Below are positions 18,716 through 30,770 of a stretch of 64,000 bases of DNA, piece after piece. Every line of letters begins with the position of its first letter. Position 1 is the stretch's first letter. The notes beneath the pieces are model-generated. The model saw only the letters and a list, made by a program, of their open reading frames with translations, was not told the origin of the DNA and made no database searches. This stretch comes from Alviniconcha marisindica (taxonomy: Eukaryota > Mollusca > Gastropoda > Provannidae): positions 197,001-261,000 of the forward strand of contig JABMCL010000287.1 in the NCBI GenBank assembly GCA_018857735.1. The letters are read 5' to 3'. A program made the position numbers and the translations under genes.

Positions 18716-19690
18716 TAGTTTTGTCGGATGACCAAAGGCTGATGGACATAAGGTTCGAGGTTTCTGTTGGCGAAAAGGGAAAATTTGGGGAAGTGCCAGT
18801 CTCTGAACCACTCTTAAGAAAATTGGATGGAAATTTGATTCTGCTGCCGAGTTGTCGACCGGTCGAAGCGATGGAAACACAGGCAGTGTACTTTCCATTG
18901 GCTCTCTTTGCTGAAGCGGTTCCTATTGCCATGTATGGTAATAGACTAATAGCACTCTACATCTCAGCACAGAAAGGCATTTTACCTCGTCTGTGTGGGG
19001 GAAAACTCTCCCGCATAAATCTCGATCGGCACAGATATGATGTACTGGGGTGATTTTTGATGACTTGGTATTCATGACGGTACTCGCTAGCGCAAGATAT
19101 CATCGTAGCCTGTGACAAATCTGGCTTATTTTGAGGGACAGAGAAGCTGTATAATAAGAGAGCTGCTCGCCGCAAAGCCGTTATCCTGTACTCCAGTTCG
19201 CTGAGAGAGAGAGAGCATAATATGGCAACTGCGTCAGACTGGTAATGGGCCTAGTTCGTGAACACAAAATACCCCACAGAGACAGAGACAGAGAGGCAGA
19301 CAGAAAGACAGACCCCCCCCCCCCCCCACCACCACAAACACACACACACACTCTTCTTGCAAGTGAGGCAAGACTTGTTCCTTCTCGCACGCTCATTGCA
19401 AGTTGTCTCACGTGCACAACCTGTTGCACAGTGTTGGCGGAAACGGTGTAAATAGTTTGAGCTCTTAATTGGTCCTTGCTGTTCCCCACCTCTAGCCCCG
19501 TTCGGCCTCGATCCCGTTTCCATCTCGTCCCCGGTCCAAAAATCGTGCGCCCACTTTGGCTGCTGATTGGAGAGGCAGCTCAAGCCAGCGGTCGCGGCTG
19601 GGCGAGGCGGACCTCGTAAACCACCTCGGCTTCCGCGGTGGTACAGTGGCACCCCTTGGGTTCTTTATATGGCTCCAAGTCGCTTGGCGA
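18716..19690 (+). other. Non-coding stretch, nothing recognised
   Basis: Mixed sequence with a short poly-C/CA tract at 19313-19350. Frames open for about 100 codons have no recognisable similarity or splice support. Confidence 0.6.
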
Positions 19691-19693
19691 AGT

Positions 19694-19852
19694 AACTCAG
19701 AGCTCAGGAGCTGTGTGAAAGTCGAGGTGGACGTCCTGGGCTCCCGTCCCTAATAAACCTACGGTTTCTGTGGACGTAAAGCATCACTTCAGCTCCTGTC
19801 CCTAATAAACTACGGTTTCTGTGGACGTAAAGCAACACTTCAGCAACAGCGA
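19694..19852 (+). mobile_element. SINE-like fragment with duplicated tail (family 3)
   Basis: It contains CTCAGGAGCTGTGTGAAAGT, then CGAGGTGGACGTCCTGGGCT and CCCGTCCCTAATAAACC, and the tail TACGGTTTCTGTGGACGTAA, which occurs twice (19745 and 19797). The same body and tail recur at 62566-62660, so this is a dispersed element rather than unique sequence. Confidence 0.75.
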
Positions 19853-20097
19853 AGTAACTGCGACCACTTCGCCAAGCCTTTGCTAGGACCTCTATTTTTT
19901 TTTTGTTCTTCTTCTTCTTCTTCTTTTTCTTCGTCGATGCATTACCGTTTTACGTCTTCTTATGCGAAGCGGCCGAAGCTGCGATCACTGATCGGCTGGT
20001 CTGCAGTTTATGCCATGACCCCGTCGTCGCGGCCATTGCTTACCGCTGACCGCGAAGAGCCGGGACCTGCGGAAAACGGGAGAAGAACCTGTCACCA

Positions 20098-20553
20098 GTG
20101 AAGATGAGATCGACCCCCCCCCCCCCCCCTGTTATCGGTACCACGCCAGGGGGAAACCGACGTAAAGCCAGAAAGACGAGACATATTGCCCTGTGGGAGC
20201 ATCAGCGGATGCTGTGGGACCCGACTGATCCCATCTGCGAGACTATACGCCGAAGATTTAGGCGGCGCGGATTGCCCGCTGTTTTAATATTATTAAGAAC
20301 CGAAGTGACCGAAGACGAGCATATTCGCCAAGTGGGTCGTCGACAAGTTAGCGAAGCTAAGAACCGTGGTGAGAGGCTGGGCCCAGCACCAGTTGTGGTT
20401 GTGGCTCGGCGAGGAGAACTTTCTGACTCGTCTGCTGTCTGGGTCGCTCAGTTTGTGATTGAATACGCCCCTTCCAGACACCTTCGTTCATCTTCAGACA
20501 CGCTTGTTGTGTGCATTTTAACAGTTCACGAAAAGCAAATCGTTTCAGTTTGA
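20098..20553 (+). other. Open frame of 151 codons, unrecognised
   Basis: The frame opens next to a poly-C run (20115-20129) and is Arg-rich (RRKARKTRHIALWEHQ..). I recognise no domain, and neither splice context nor base composition makes it convincing as a gene. It is recorded so the stretch is not left blank. Confidence 0.15.
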
Positions 20554-20741
20554 GTTTTTTTTTCTTCTGTTTTTCTTTTACGAGGCCATCTCATTACCCT
20601 ATAAAGTCCGTTGCTTGGGCACTTTTATTCAGCTTATAGAACTGCTCTGAACCCGTTTGCCTCAAGTCCGCTGCTCTGTTCAAATCTCCCCCCCTGCTTG
20701 TTGCGGTTCATCTATCGGAGATCCCTTTATACGCAGTTGCT

Positions 20742-20752
20742 GTGTGTGTGTG

Positions 20753-20787
<35 letters not shown>

Positions 20788-20791
20788 GTGG
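20742..20791 (+). repeat. TG microsatellite
   Basis: (TG)n with one TTTG interruption. Confidence 0.95.
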
Positions 20792-20924
20792 TGGTCCAAC
20801 ATTAATATTTCGGATATGAAAAACAAGAGAAAACAGACAAAAACAGACAAACTTTAAGGCCCTCCTTATGGAAGACTGGTCCGCGGCCAGTGGTCGCAGT
20901 GTGGTGAGGTGAACGCCCTAAGCC

Positions 20925-21135
20925 ATCTGTAGCTCGGTGGTAGCTGGCACAGTGGACTCCCAGAATTCAGACCACTCACACGAGAGTCTAATCCCCACCC
21001 CAGCGGTTATACCTTGGCTGGGAGAACTTCCTAAACCAGTAACGAAAACCAGCCTCAGAGAGACGATAAACTAACCTCAGACCCATAGAACCCAGATTGA
21101 CTAGGGGAAGCTAAAACCCGGGTGGTTAAGGTGGG
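20925..21135 (+). mobile_element. tRNA-derived SINE head (degenerate)
   Basis: TAGCTCGGTGGTAG at about 20930 matches a pol III A box. A degenerate B box (GAGAGTCTAATCC) follows about 50 bp later, the spacing seen in tRNA genes. The cloverleaf is not intact, so I call a SINE head rather than a tRNA. Confidence 0.5.
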
Positions 21136-22164
21136 GGTGGGGTGGGGTGGGGGGGATTATAGTGGTGCTCTGGCGAAAGGGTGTAACAAAACGTGTACCG
21201 AGTGTGCGCTTATCACCCCGAGGTTACAAATCGTGTTGGGATGTCGAGTCGTGTCGCAACGGACCGATAGACGAAGACGATAGACTAAAACCCAGGGGGC
21301 ATGGCCCCCTGAACCATCCTTGGCACAGTTGTGTTACATCGGCAAAACACCAGCCTCGCGAGACACTGGAACTCACCACCTTTTGCGGTGGGGTTCCGCG
21401 GACGCAAGAATTAAAGTGCTCTTTGTCCCTCAGTCTTATTCTTCTTTCAGTCTTGGTTGTTTTCCTAATTCCACACGTATGACCGACCACCCCTCTTCTG
21501 TTCAACGATTATTTTGTAGTGATTGAAAGTGGGGGCAGTATTTCGCTAAAGGTTCCACTGTACGATGACTGGCAGCTTCTGAACGAGGTTCCAGTTTGAC
21601 TCAGGCTGGTTTGTATGTAACCCTTGGTCTCCTCTGCTCTCTGTTGATGTCGTATCGGTCAATGCTTCTGTGAACCTATTAGGGTAAATGGGATATAAAA
21701 AAAAATTGAAGGGGGGGGGGGGGGGGGGGGGGGGGGGCAGAGCTGACTACAGTGGTTTACATTTTATTTTGTATCCCTCTGTGGATTCTGATCCATGTTC
21801 ATTGATTTCAGTGTCTAGCCTCAGCCAGGGGGCGGGTAACGTGTGATTGTAACCTTTTTCGCACGAGGGAAGTTCCACAAGTTTGGCAGGTGTCTACAAA
21901 TCTTGTACCCAGTCTGAGAGAAGATTGACAATCGGTAATAACCTGAGTACTTTGCATGGGGCAAATGGACACATCTCCAGGGTGTTATTTCCACCAAAGA
22001 GAACGAAAGGAAGAAAGAGAGGAGAGGGATAAAATGGGACGAGAGGAAAAGAAGGGTTTGGAGACCGAGAGACAACGATTGGGCCAAATTTGCTTTTGGG
22101 CTGGGCTGGGTCACATAAGTTGCAGCCAACATGAAAACGGGGTTAGGCAGACTGAGTTGTAGGA
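21136..22164 (+). other. Non-coding stretch, nothing recognised
   Basis: Contains a 27-bp poly-G run at about 21711-21737. No gene or array identified. Confidence 0.6.
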
Positions 22165-22625
22165 AAAGGCATTTGATGAAGCGTGGTTTCCAGAAATACA
22201 GCCCATTCCTCTTGACCTAGGGGAGTCAGACACCTCCGTCATCATCTGCCTCGTTTTGATGTGAACATGGAACACGAGCGCTGCACGGACCGTGAATCGC
22301 CAGAGATACAGCCCTCTTGATGCAGACACCTCAGTTATCACATGCCTGTTTTGATGTGAACTATGGAACACCAGTGCTAAGCAGACCGTGAATCACCAGA
22401 AATACAGCGTTCTCCTCTTGACAGAGAGCAGTCATGCAGACACCTCAGTTATCACAGGTACCCGTTTTGATGTGAACTATGGAACACCAGTGCTATGAGG
22501 ACCGTGAATCACCAGAAATGCAGCGTTCTTCTCTTGACCGAGAGCGGTCATGCAGACACTTCCGTCATCATGTGCCTCGTTAAATGTAAACTATAGAACA
22601 TCAGTGATATACAGACTGTCAGTCG
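22165..22625 (+). repeat. 94-120 bp minisatellite (about 4 units)
   Basis: The unit contains GACCGTGAATCACCAGAAAT, then ACCTCAGTTATCACA and TTTTGATGTGAACTATGGAA. Unit length varies between about 94 and 120 bp because of an optional block (CTTGACAGAGAGCAGTCATG). Confidence 0.88.
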
Positions 22626-23125
22626 GTTGGCGGGTTTTCATATCTAACAAACAATAGCAATAATGAAAATACAAATAAACAAAGGATGTGTGTGAAAACC
22701 ATACCCAACCTTCATGGCCCCAATTCACTTGGTTGTGAATTTGAAAGGAGCCAGTTAAGGGTGAACTGTAGTTGCTTGGATGGTTTGATAGGAGACACTA
22801 TGATCGACTTCATGGTCCCAGTCCATTGAGGTCAGACACAAGAAGGGCGCGCGCGCGAGAGAGAGAAGAGAGGGGGGGAATTATATTTATCTTTGTAACG
22901 GGTTTTCGTTGACGTCGGTTTTCACGAATCGAAACATTTTGTAGAGGTATCTCTCCTTGTGTTTTGCTTGTAAAAAAACAGTTGTGTCGAGAATCTGCAG
23001 TGTTTGGGCTAGTTGAATAAAAGCTTATGGTTTATTGTTTTGTGTTTTGAAACTAAAAACTCCAGAAATTTAACCTTGCTAGCGAGTACACAGTTACAGA
23101 CTTGTTCGCAAGAGCGCCATATTCC

Positions 23126-23177
23126 ACGCACGCACGCACGCACGCACGCGCGCACGCACGCACGCGACGCCGCACCA

Positions 23178-23235
<58 letters not shown>

Positions 23236-23247
23236 CGCGCGCACGCG
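23126..23247 (+). repeat. Compound CGCA/CA/GC microsatellite
   Basis: (CGCA)n, (CA)n and short GC alternations. Confidence 0.97.
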
Positions 23248-23397
23248 CGCAAAGCTCTATCGTCCAAAAAGAAATGGTAGAGTTTACACATACACACAGA
23301 AGAGAACAAGTAGAGAAAAGAACAAGTATTTTCATCGCGAGAGAACCTGACGCTGAGCTCTCTCGTCGGGAAGGTCACAGAGATAGCAGCAGTCATA

Positions 23398-23590
23398 TTT
23401 CAGTCCCGAGAGAACTCACAGACATGTACGAATATTTTAATCTGTATGTATATATGTCTGTGGAGAGGACCCACAGACATGTACGAAAATTTCAATCTAT
23501 ATGTATGTGTCTGTGGAGAGAACCCACAGACATGTACGAATATTTTAATATATATAATATGTCTGTGGAGAGAACCCAACAGACGACCAC
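23398..23590 (+). repeat. 53-57 bp repeat with inverted ends (3 units)
   Basis: Units contain CCACAGACATGTACGAATAT and end in ATGTCTGTGG. CCACAGACAT and ATGTCTGTGG are exact complements, so each unit can fold into a stem with an A/T-rich loop. Confidence 0.88.
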
Positions 23591-23758
23591 CCCTCAATCT
23601 GATTGCTAAGCTGCAGTCGTGACAACAAGGGATATACTATTTCATTGCCTCCCCCCCCCCCCCCCCCGCCCACTTCTCGGCCAGGGGGGGCCCGCCTGAG
23701 GCGGAGAGTGACCTCCAGTGCTGTCCCAGTTGTGGTCTTACAGTTTCAACTTTGGATA

Positions 23759-23828
23759 CACACTCCGAGCACCGCTTTCCGGCACCTTCCTCCAAGGAAG
23801 GATGTCGTAAACCAGTGATTGGAGTTTG
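23759..23828 (+). mobile_element. 70-bp minimal TIR element (both termini back to back)
   Basis: It consists of the right terminal inverted repeat (CACACTCCGAGCACCGCTTT..) joined through AA to the left one (..TCGTAAACCAGTGATTGGAG). The same termini bound the full copies at 33958 and 52504. The flanks TTTGGATA (23751-23758) and GTTGGATA (23830-23837) form an 8-bp target duplication with one mismatch. Confidence 0.8.
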
Positions 23829-23837
23829 CGTTGGATA

Positions 23838-25425
23838 TTGGCACCCGGAGGTTTAGTCGGTTTGGGCGGTCGAACTTCTTTAGCTTTTATCTGGAGCTGG
23901 TATCGCTGGTGGACTTCTTGGTTTGACAACGATAGTCGATTTTTCTTTGTTAGAACACCACCTTCCGGCCGTAAATATATTGTGTTAAAAAATAAAATAA
24001 AATAAAAAGCAGTTAAAAGAAATAAACTTTATTAATTGTAAAACTAGACCAAAGGTGAATTGATATGAGATGGAAGTCCTCACCCTCTTCACAATCTTCC
24101 AACAAACATGCATGCGCAGTTTCCTTCCGCTTGTGATTGATACCTGTCCACCCGACAGTGAGTGGACTTCAGAGTTTTGGACAAGGGACGCTAGCAAACA
24201 AACTAATCCGAATCCGTGTTTCAGAATTTGAAGCTAACTTCCCAAGCGTAAGTTTTTTTGTTTTGTTTTTATATATTTATTTTTGGGAGTGGGAGGTGGC
24301 AATTGCTGAATTGTCAGGGTCATTCCACGTGGATTTTTTTTCTTCTTCTTCCATTCCTCACATGTATGTGGTTACTTTTGCGTCTCCGGAGATAAGCTGC
24401 CACAGGCGCCCGAGGTATATTCATTCGCTACTTTTCTCGACCTAGATGTTGCACCTAGGACAGTTATTAGCTGAAATTTGTAAACGTCGGCCACGAGTGC
24501 TACATATCGCGGAGTTAAAAAAAAGAAGAAAAAAGTAGAAGAAACAAAAGGAGAAGAAGCGAAAACATGAAAAGAAAGAGCAAAACCTCGCAACAACAGC
24601 AACAGTGAAACGAAAAGGGAAAAAAGGGGGGGGAAAGGAAGAAGTGTCAAATGCCTGTGCATTGTGTGCATCGCTCCGCTCCCTCATTTGCCGGCCCTGT
24701 CAGCTCTCAATAATCCTCTTCTCCGCCGTAACTCACTGCACCATCACCAATGCGCGGCCCTCTTCAGATCCCGAAACAGATTAGCGGCTGACAGCGCAAA
24801 AATATTGTACGAGTGTCGAAAAATCTTGACGAGTTGATTTTCATGTTTGTCAGGTTGCAAAAAGGTAATAGGAAGGCACGAAAGAGTGGAGTGGAGTGGA
24901 GGTGGGGGTTGGGGGGGCGGGGGGGGGGGGGGGGGGGGCATGTGAGCCTGTGTGTGACGTTTATGTTGTCTTGATCATAGCGGTAGCCTAATGAAGCGGG
25001 CCGTGAGCGAATCAAAGATTCTGAAAAGGAAAAAAGAAAAGCGCGTGCGTGCTTTTGTTTCTTCTTCTTTGTTTGTTGTTATTGTTGTTGTGGGTATTTG
25101 TGCTGTAAATTTTCACAAAGTTCAGTTACGTGTGAAGGGGTGTGTGGACTTTTGTGGCCAAGGCTGAAGGCGAACTCACTTCAGTTCAGTTCAGTTCAGG
25201 CTAACGTGGTGTCTGAGGGCCCGGGAAAGCCCGCATGCGCTCTCCGCCGCGTCTTTCAGAATTTTTCTCTTTGCTGCCACGCAAACAATTCCATTGTTTT
25301 GAGTGTGATCCAGTCCGTATCTGTGGAGTAATAATGATTCGTGAAAGAGATGAAGAAGCCTGTACTTCGAAATAATTTTTCCTTCGGAGTTAGCGAGTAG
25401 TTTTCTGAGGCTGTCAGAGGAAACC
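23838..25425 (+). other. Non-coding stretch, nothing recognised
   Basis: Mixed sequence with A/G-rich stretches and a poly-G run at about 24919-24938. No exon or known element found. Confidence 0.6.
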
Positions 25426-25429
25426 CCAG

Positions 25430-26320
25430 GGGGGGAAAAGAAGAAAAGAGAAAAGAGAAAAAAAGAAAAAGAAGAAAAAAAGAGAGAAGAAGTTCAAGAA
25501 GAAAGAAAAGAAAAAAGAAGAAGAAGTTGAAGAAGAAGGAGAAAGAAAAGAAAGAAAGAAACATACCCGCCGCCCTACCGCCCCTCCGGCCTTCGTTCTT
25601 CTTTGAGAAATAGCCGGTAGCGTTTTGAGGAATACCGCAAAATCATTTCCCCGGCTTGGAAATTTAGGGAGAAAGAGGGAAAACAAGTAGCCAATATATT
25701 CAATTGATTTCCTCGAGAGTGGATTCCAGTCGTCGATGGGCGCAGCGCTGACAGCCTGAAAGAGGGAAGAGGTCGGGGGGGGGGGGGGGGGGGAAGAGAG
25801 ACTGAAAGGAAGTGAGTATGTGTGTGGGGCAGCGGGGGTAGGAAAGAGATGGTGGGGGGGGGGGGAGGATTGGAGGAGGGGGGAGAGACAGAAAGAAGAA
25901 GTATGGGCGGAGGGGTGGTAGGGGGGAGTGGATAGAAAAGAGAGCGGGAGAGAGAGAATGGTGGGGGGGGGGGGTGAAGGAAGAGAGATCGAAAGAGATA
26001 GAGAAGGGGGGGGGGGGGTTTAAGTCAGCGTGTTACATTAGTGCGCATGTGCGTGTGATCATTATTATATGCCTAGCTACTGCTGTAAAGCGCAATGTGC
26101 TCATTGCAGTTAACGAGCTATAGAAATCTATGCTATTATTATTATTATTAGAATGAGAGGAAGGAAAGGAGAAATAGACAAAGAGAAGGCGGAGATAGAG
26201 AACGGAAGAAAGATAAAGAGAAGAAGGAGGGGAACAAAATTACATACATTAAAAAGAGAGAGAAAAGATTTTATTTTATTTTAATTTTTTTTTAAGAAAA
26301 AAAAAGGGGGAGGGGGGGAG
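25430..26320 (+). repeat. Long polypurine (G/A) tract block
   Basis: The plus strand is overwhelmingly purine at 25430-25560, 25756-26015 and 26150-26315. These include GAAAAGA/GAAGAA-type repeats, several poly-G runs of 8-18 bp and GGAGAGAG blocks. Between them, 26076-26150 carries GTAAAGCGCAATGTGCTCAT and (TTA)n, resembling the tail of a dispersed repeat ending in ATT triplets. Confidence 0.85.
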
Positions 26321-26583
26321 GGGGCAGCAAAGTGGGCAGGAAGCCCTCAAAAGCCTGTAATGAATTTCTTTGGTTCGTGTTTTCCCCTCAGCCGTCTTTT
26401 TCCCCCTCCGTGTTGCCGTTGTGAGGCGGGGCAAAGAGACTTGAGAGGGGCCTGGAGGACAACTCGCAGGGAATGGAGCAAGAGAGCTTTGATCTCCAAA
26501 CCCCGACGTCTGAAATCACTGCCCTTTACGTTCTCCCAGTCGTAATATTGGATTGGGAGAGAAGGAGGAGGGAATTGGGCAAG

Positions 26584-26587
<4 letters not shown>

Positions 26588-26614
<27 letters not shown>
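26588..26614 (+). repeat. Poly-G run
   Basis: A run of about 27 G preceded by GGGAGAGAAGG sequence, continuing the G-rich strand bias of the polypurine block. Confidence 0.95.
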
Positions 26615-27179
26615 AGGCATAGTAATAGTCATCTCCCGATGAGGGCGTCGTGGCCGTAGTAATACCTCTTTTTCAAAAAAACAGGGGGTGTCCCTCAGAT
26701 GTGACAGACCGGTCGACACTCACCTTCCAAACTGTCGTGGTCATGGTAACACCAAAGACTGCAGTTTTGTTTTTTGTTTTAACCCGTGTTTGTACTGTAA
26801 CTGTTCAAATACGTTCTGTGTAAATTGTCTGCACACACTTATTGTTGGTTCAAGTCCATTTTGGCAGCGAGCCGAAAGGGTCTAGGTTTTGTGGAATGTT
26901 CACCTGAAAAATCAGGCGGAAGGCATGCCTCAGCCGCATACTTCCGCTTCATTTGTCTTCAGGTTTGGTCCACGATTTGCAGGTGGCTGTTACACACATA
27001 GAAATTTGAGTCATTTGGAAGTAGAAGGGCAGGGGGTATTCCAGTATTCGTTTGTTGTTGTAATTGTTGTTGCTATGCTTAAAAAAAGTTCTGATGGAGA
27101 AAAACCCATGCTTTTATAATTAAGTGAATGAGCCGTATAATAATAACTGCACGCCCCCCGCCCTCTCCCCACCTTCTCA

Positions 27180-27265
27180 ACACACACACGCACGCACGCT
27201 CGCACACACACACAGGCACGCACGCACATACACGCACACACATGCACGCACAAACGCACGCACGC

Positions 27266-27344
<79 letters not shown>

Positions 27345-27370
27345 GAGAGAGACAGACAGACAGACAGACA
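27180..27370 (+). repeat. CA/CGCA/GACA microsatellite
   Basis: (CGCA)n, (CA)n and (GACA)n blocks over about 190 bp. Confidence 0.97.
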
Positions 27371-27960
27371 TACACATGCACAAACCGTTGCGCGAAAGTT
27401 GAATCCCCGCATTTCAGATAAATTGGAACCATTGATTTACCGTTTCCTCTTCCTCTGTCTCTCCCGCTTTCCGCCGACTGTTGCACCATTCTGGCCTAAC
27501 GCGCCCAAGGTAAACACATTAGGCGATTCCCGCCGACCCGGCGTACTAAATCCAGCATCAAAAACGGCCTCAGACGGCGCGGTAACGTAATTGATATTAT
27601 TCCCACCTGCCGAAGCTATGGAATAACGAGTACAAAGCGCGATTGGAGGGTGAGAGCTAATGGTGAAATATTGTCGGGTTTAAAAAGAAAAAATCCGCGT
27701 GCCGCTGTTTGGTTTTGCTCCGGTAGGCCGAGAGTGGCCTGAAACAATCTGGCTTTTGAGGAACCCGTTCAAAATGCCGCTGTTTGTGTTGTGAGCCCCT
27801 GGTAGGCCGTGTGTGACCTGTAAAACTCTTCGGTATTCCTTTACTGTATAACCTTTTTCGGAAAATGCCCTTTTACCCGTGTTAGTGGGTGTTGCCTTGC
27901 TTCCCTGTACTCTTTTATCTTATACTTTTATCGTATACTTATCGGTACTACTCACCTCTC
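27371..27960 (+). other. Non-coding stretch, nothing recognised
   Basis: No gene or array. GGTAGGCCG with similar flanks occurs twice (27721-27735 and 27800-27815), which may be an ancient short duplication. Confidence 0.5.
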
Positions 27961-27964
27961 TCCT

Positions 27965-28037
27965 TCTTCTCTCTCTCTCTTCTCTCTCTCTCTCTCTCTA
28001 CCCACACCCCACTCACACACACTCTACCTCTCACACA

Positions 28038-28111
<74 letters not shown>

Positions 28112-28114
28112 TGC
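27965..28114 (+). repeat. CT then CA microsatellite
   Basis: (CT)n at 27965-28000 followed by (CA)n at 28039-28108. Confidence 0.97.
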
Positions 28115-28454
28115 GCGCGCAACCATCCACCACCACCACCTGCTCCTTCACTAAAAAACAAAAAAACAAAACTTCTGCTTTTTTTTAAAGTAAAAAACTT
28201 GATCCACCGTTTATCTCCACCTGTTCTGTTTCTCTTAAAGGTTCTAATTAAAGAGCTACTGTAGATTTAATAGTAGTCTTGCCGTGCACGATAATGGTTA
28301 GCGGGACTTTGTGAACTTGTCGTGATCGGATGAGAGCATGTATCTTGTTATGTACTGTTATAGGGATGAGACGGTTTGAGACAGTTTACAATGGTGGAAC
28401 TTATTGAGGAGTCGGGGATGGATGACAGAGAGTTCCAATGACCCAGGGTTTTTG

Positions 28455-29110
28455 GCAGCAAGTGATTGTTTTGTTCGTTTTTGGAGCAAGTCCATGTGAT
28501 TCGGAAGTAAGCCCCCCCCCCCCCTTTTTTTTTTCTTCTTCTGTTTTTCTTTCTTTCTTTTTGTTTTTTGTTTGTTGTTTATTTTTGGAGCAAGTCGTCG
28601 TGATTCAGAAGTACAACCCCACCCCCCATCCCCCTTCCCTTGTTTTGTTGTTGTTTTGGAGCAAGTCGTGATTCAGAACTACAACCCTCCCATCCTCTTT
28701 TTGTTGTTGTTTTGGAGCAAGTCGTGATTCAGAAGTACAAAAAGGTGGGGAGGGGGCATTTTTCTGTCTGCCTCCCCCCCCCCCCCCTTTTTTTTGTTGT
28801 TGTTGTTCCCCCCCCCCCCCCCCCCCTTTTTATGTTGTTTGTTTTGTTTTGTTTTTGTTGTTTTGGGGCAGTCGTGATTCAGAAGTACCACCCCCCCCCC
28901 CCCCCCCCCCCTCGTTTTGTTTGTTTTTGTTGTTGTTTTGGAGCAAGTTGGCGTGATTCAAAAGTACAACCCCCACCTCCCCTTTTTGTTGTTGTTTTGG
29001 AGCAAGTTGGTGTGATTCAGAAATATAACCGCACCCCCCCCCCACCCCCACCCCCCACTCCATTTTGTTGTTTTGGAGCAAGTCGGCGTGGTTCAGAAGT
29101 TCAACCATCC
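28455..29110 (+). repeat. Minisatellite with poly-C blocks (about 9 units)
   Basis: The unit contains GTTGTTTTGGAGCAAGT, GTGATTCAGAAGTACAACC and then a poly-C run of variable length and a T-rich stretch. Unit length is uneven (about 55-100 bp) because the C and T runs differ. Confidence 0.92.
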
Positions 29111-29544
29111 TTCCCCCGTCCCCACACCCGCAACCCCCTCTTCTTTTTCTTGATAGGACTTCGATTTGCTTGGATACCGCTTTAGGGTGAATCCCGTCCA
29201 GTCGAGCTACAAGCTTGTCTTCGAAACGCCAGACTAAAAGCCCGTCATGGAAACGCCGGACTAAAAAGCCTGTATTCGAAAGGCCAGACTGCTTACTAAC
29301 TTGTCATCGAAACTCGTGCAGCTGCGCGCGTTTGTGCGGCAGCCGTCCGTTGCGCCATGCGGTAGTTGACCGTGTTCTCCACAGTGAAGCCGGCGGACCA
29401 CTTTGATTAGAGAGTCTTCCCCGCTGTTCCCTCCGGGTCGGTTCATCATCCCCCCTGATCAACGCGGCCGCCCAATTTTAATCAAAACCACTTCCGTCAC
29501 AGGCAGGGAAGCAATCACGCAGCCTCGGCGTGGCTTACGAGTTC

Positions 29545-29890
29545 TTCACACTTCACTTGTACATATTGGAGACGCTTTCTGCCCAGTACTGCGGTTGTTG
29601 TTGTTGTTTTTTACTCGCTCGTCCACGCTGGGGAGGCTTCCTGCCCACTAGCGCAGTTTCTCTACTCACTTGTGCGCATTCGGTACGCTTTCTGCTCAGT
29701 AGTGCTGTACACACTGGCGACGCTTTCTGCCCTGTAGCGCAGTTTTCCACTCACTTGTACAGGCTGGAGACACTTCCTGCCCAGTAGTGCAGTTTTTCTA
29801 CTCACTTGTACACGCTGGAGACGCTTTTTGCCCAGTAATGCAGTTTCTCCACTCACTTGTACACGACGGAGACGCTTTCTGCGCAATATT
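29545..29890 (+). repeat. About 48-bp minisatellite (7 units)
   Basis: The unit contains CTCACTTGTACACGCTGGAG, then ACGCTTTCTGCCCAGTAGTG and CAGTTTCT. Spacing varies slightly. Confidence 0.9.
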
Positions 29891-30599
29891 CCACCCTCGC
29901 TGCCTACATGCTGGGACACCGCGGACGCTGAAAACACATTTTCAAAGGTTCCTTGCTGCCAGGAGGAGTTCTACCTTTTCGTTTTTGCCTTCCCGGTTCA
30001 TTCACCTTCATTTCCCCAGTCCCCTCCAGATATAAAGTGCCATGTGCCATGAACAGTCAGTGAGTCAGGCAGGTTGTTATTGTACCTTTGTGTTGTGTTC
30101 TAGAAGTGACCGCCTTTTGTAAGTGGCCCTTACTTTTAGGCAAAGTTTTCACACACAATTTGTATCGACCAAACATAATGAAGTTTTGGAAGGTCAGCAT
30201 TGTATAGAATAGTGCAGAAGGTAATCTTCCTTATTCAGTCAGTCAGGTGAATGGATACATACAATCAGTTGGATAATTAATAAATAAACGAAGTAATGTA
30301 CACTGAATAGATCAATACACTGGAAAGCGACAACTAGAAAGAAAAGATGATGCATGGTCGCACGTTGAAGCACAAGCATATTGCTGCCGGTGGCTAATTT
30401 AGAATGTTACATTTCTCTCTGTGACACTTCGAATGCACGTGACTGGTATCAGGAAAGTTAAATGAAATCAGTCAGCGATGTTCGTGGAGACAAGTTTGGG
30501 TGGTAAGTTGTAGCTGCTCGCTAATGAATTTGGGTCTCAGCCTCGGATTTGTTGTGGAATTGGAATATTGATCCATTTGGGTTTGTGTCTTCCCTCTCC

Positions 30600-30770
30600 T
30601 GGAGGGGCACCGTTGTCCCAGGAATGAGGGTCCCCTCTGCTGAGAACCCGGTGCTGTCATGGGTTACCTCTGTCAAATCTGGGGTACGTCACTGGGATAC
30701 GGATGCGATCAGAATCATGCACCTGCAGATACGTGAACGTCGGAATGCAGCTTTGCATGCAGGGAGTTTT
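30600..30770 (+). mobile_element. Dispersed repeat, family 4
   Basis: Contains CCCCTCTGCTGAGAACCCGG and AATGCAGCTTTGCATGCAGG. Related stretches lie at 52036, 61590 and 63470. It is likely an old interspersed repeat of unknown class. Confidence 0.5.

Noticed and set aside
28640..29185. 181-codon open frame with FCCFGAS repeats
   Set aside because: Product of the poly-C/TTTTGGAGCAAGT minisatellite.
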